From contig NW_027480438.1 of NCBI RefSeq assembly GCF_051401765.1, positions 310,001 through 374,000 on the forward strand: a stretch of DNA of 64,000 nucleotides. The letters are read 5' to 3'. The DNA is from Calliopsis andreniformis (Eukaryota > Arthropoda > Insecta > Hymenoptera > Andrenidae). The notes beneath the pieces were generated by a model. It did no database searches and was not told where the DNA came from. It worked only from the letters and a program-made list of their open reading frames with translations. A program made the translations under genes and the position numbers. This document shows, in pieces, positions 63,064 through 64,000 of the stretch; within the stretch, counting starts at the first letter, position 1, and each line of letters starts with the position of its first letter.

Positions 63064-64000
63064 CAGTCATGAATACTCAATCTTCATACATCAATCCTCA
63101 ATCCTCAATCCTCAATACTCAATCCTCAATCCTCAATCCTCAATCCTCATTCTTCAAACCTCAAACCTCAACCCTCAGTCCTCATCCTAAATTCTCAATT
63201 CTCAATACTCAATCCTCAATCCTCAATCTTCAATCCTGAATAATCAATCTCCAATCCTAGATCCTCAATCCCCAATCCTCAATCCTTAATCCTCAATCTT
63301 CAAACCTCAATCCCCAGTCCTCAATCTTCAATCCTCAATGCTCAATCCTCAATCGACAATCCTCAATCCTCAGTCCTCAATCCTCAATCATCAAACCTCA
63401 AACCTCAATCCTCAACCGTCAGTCCTCGTCCTCAATCCTCAACCTCAATCCTCAATTCTCAATTCTCAATCCTCAATCCTCAATCGTCAATCTTCAATCC
63501 TCAATACTCAACCTTCAATCCTCAATCCTCAATCCCCAATCCTCAATCCTTAATCCTCAATCTTCAATCCTCAATCCTCAATACCCAATCTGCAATCCTC
63601 AGACCTCAACCCTCAACCCTCAATCCTCATTCTTCAATCCTCAATACCCAACCCTCAATCTTCAACCCTCAATCCTCAATCCTCAATTCTCAATCCTCAA
63701 TCCTCAGTCCTCAGTCCTCAAACCTCAATCCTCAACCCTCAGTCCTCATCCTCAATTCTCAATCCTCAATCCTCAAACCTCCATCTTCAATCCTCAATAC
63801 TCAATCTTCGATTCTCAATTCTCAATCCTCAATCCTCAATCCCCAATCCTCAATCTTCAATCCTCAATCCTCAATCCTCAATCCTCAATCCTCAATCCTC
63901 AAACCTCAATCCTCAATCATCAATTCTCAATTTTCAACCCTCAATCCTCAATCCTCAATCCTCAATCCTCAATCATCAGTCATGAATACTCAATCTTCAT
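63064..64000 (+). repeat. 913-bp tandem repeat, copy 2 and start of copy 3
   Basis: Copy 2 spans 63064-63976. The last 24 bases of the window begin copy 3 in exact register. The array therefore continues to the right beyond the window, probably as a local amplification of this marker-free unit. Confidence 0.88.

Larger units (their letters stand above)
1..64000 (+). repeat. Heptanucleotide satellite array (CAATCCT)n, whole window
   Basis: Every part of the window reads as head-to-tail 7-bp words related to CAATCCT (complement ATTGAGG), always in the same orientation. Most words carry zero to two substitutions. The longest perfect runs I found are 8 units, at 45291-45346 and 62032-62087. G is rare on this strand (a few percent) and I saw no homopolymer longer than about 5, so there is no poly(A) tail or other retroelement trace. 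No unique sequence, terminal inverted repeat or gene-like segment interrupts it. Known biology: long simple arrays of this kind are typical of eukaryotic heterochromatin. The species and the chromosomal position are not shown by the sequence. The array is open at both window ends. Confidence 0.97.
49180..64000 (+). repeat. Right domain: higher-order repeat family 2
   Basis: This domain has cleaner heptamers and wider marker spacing. Its typical marker (type D) reads GAATATCCTGAATTC then TCAGTATTC and is followed by CAACCCT-CAGCCCT-CATCCT-CCATCCT. Shared signatures are CAATCGT-CAATCCT-CATTCTT-CAATCCT-CAATACC and TCTCCAATCCTAGATCC. It contains tandem duplications of 719 and 913 bp and repeated blocks at 50.6/56.4 kb and 59.0/61.8 kb. 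No gene is present. The array runs off the window end in mid-repeat. Confidence 0.82.

Noticed and set aside
1..64000. Telomere repeat
   Set aside because: The unit ATTGAGG has only a GG pair, not the G-run of TTAGGG, TTTAGGG or TTAGG type. The array is highly diverged with kilobase higher-order structure, unlike terminal telomere DNA. A subtelomeric location remains possible.
1..64000. CRISPR array
   Set aside because: The repeats are contiguous 7-bp words without unique spacers, and no cas genes are present.
1..64000. Transposon or retroelement insertions at block edges
   Set aside because: I found no terminal repeats, target-site duplications, poly(A) tails or non-satellite sequence at any block junction. 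Junctions lie within shared heptamer words, which fits recombination between satellite copies.
1..64000. G-quadruplex array on the - strand
   Set aside because: GG pairs every 7 bp could at best form weak two-tetrad structures. No GGG-run pattern recurs at the needed spacing.
1..64000. tRNA, rRNA or other structured RNA genes
   Set aside because: The near absence of G on the + strand (and of C on the - strand) precludes the stems required. Only the short marker dyads can pair.

Overview
The whole 64 kb window is one tandem-repeat (satellite) array. The basic unit is a 7-bp word that reads CAATCCT on the + strand (ATTGAGG on the - strand). It runs in the same orientation from the first base to the last, with no interruption by unique sequence, transposon, RNA gene or credible protein gene. 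This points to eukaryotic satellite heterochromatin (pericentromeric, subtelomeric or sex-chromosome type). Nothing in the sequence identifies the species, and I do not recognise the unit as a named satellite.

The heptamers are not uniform. Recurrent variants (CAATACT, CAATCTT, CAACCCT, CAAACCT, CAGTCCT) are arranged in a higher-order repeat. About 113 copies of a degenerate marker (AATAGAATAT followed by YCTGAA and an inverted partner) punctuate the array. About 90 lie in the first 45 kb, roughly one per 0.5 kb, and about 23 in the last 19 kb. Distances between markers recur exactly (238, 308, 336, 578, 599, 641, 661, 788 bp). Nearly all departures from multiples of 7 are accounted for by single-base-deleted 6-bp words that almost always follow a CAGNCNT heptamer.

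Layout. Bases 1 to about 45,190 are the older-looking, marker-rich domain. It is a mosaic of 2-4 kb blocks copied to other places in the window (offsets 3,138, 7,387, 12,082, 14,160, 15,953, 16,882, 22,623 and 33,610 bp), plus tandem duplications of 4,352 bp (25.9-34.5 kb) and 3,034 bp (38.4-45.2 kb). About 45,190-49,180 is a transition with few markers. From 49,180 to the end is a second, cleaner higher-order family with its own marker type and tandem duplications of 719 bp (52.7-54.2 kb) and 913 bp (62.2 kb to the window end, continuing outside).

No genes act together here. Many long + strand open frames exist, but they are a by-product of the repeat: CAATCCT read in any + frame gives the stop-free heptapeptide NPQSSIL, while the complement has TGA every 21 bp in every frame. 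The points most worth checking are the hexamer slip rule, a dyad-symmetric element maintained in several sequence versions, a second dyad at fixed spacing to its marker, extreme strand asymmetry, and the chimeric block junctions left by unequal exchange or conversion. Block boundaries were read by eye and are good to roughly 10-50 bp unless an exact offset is given.
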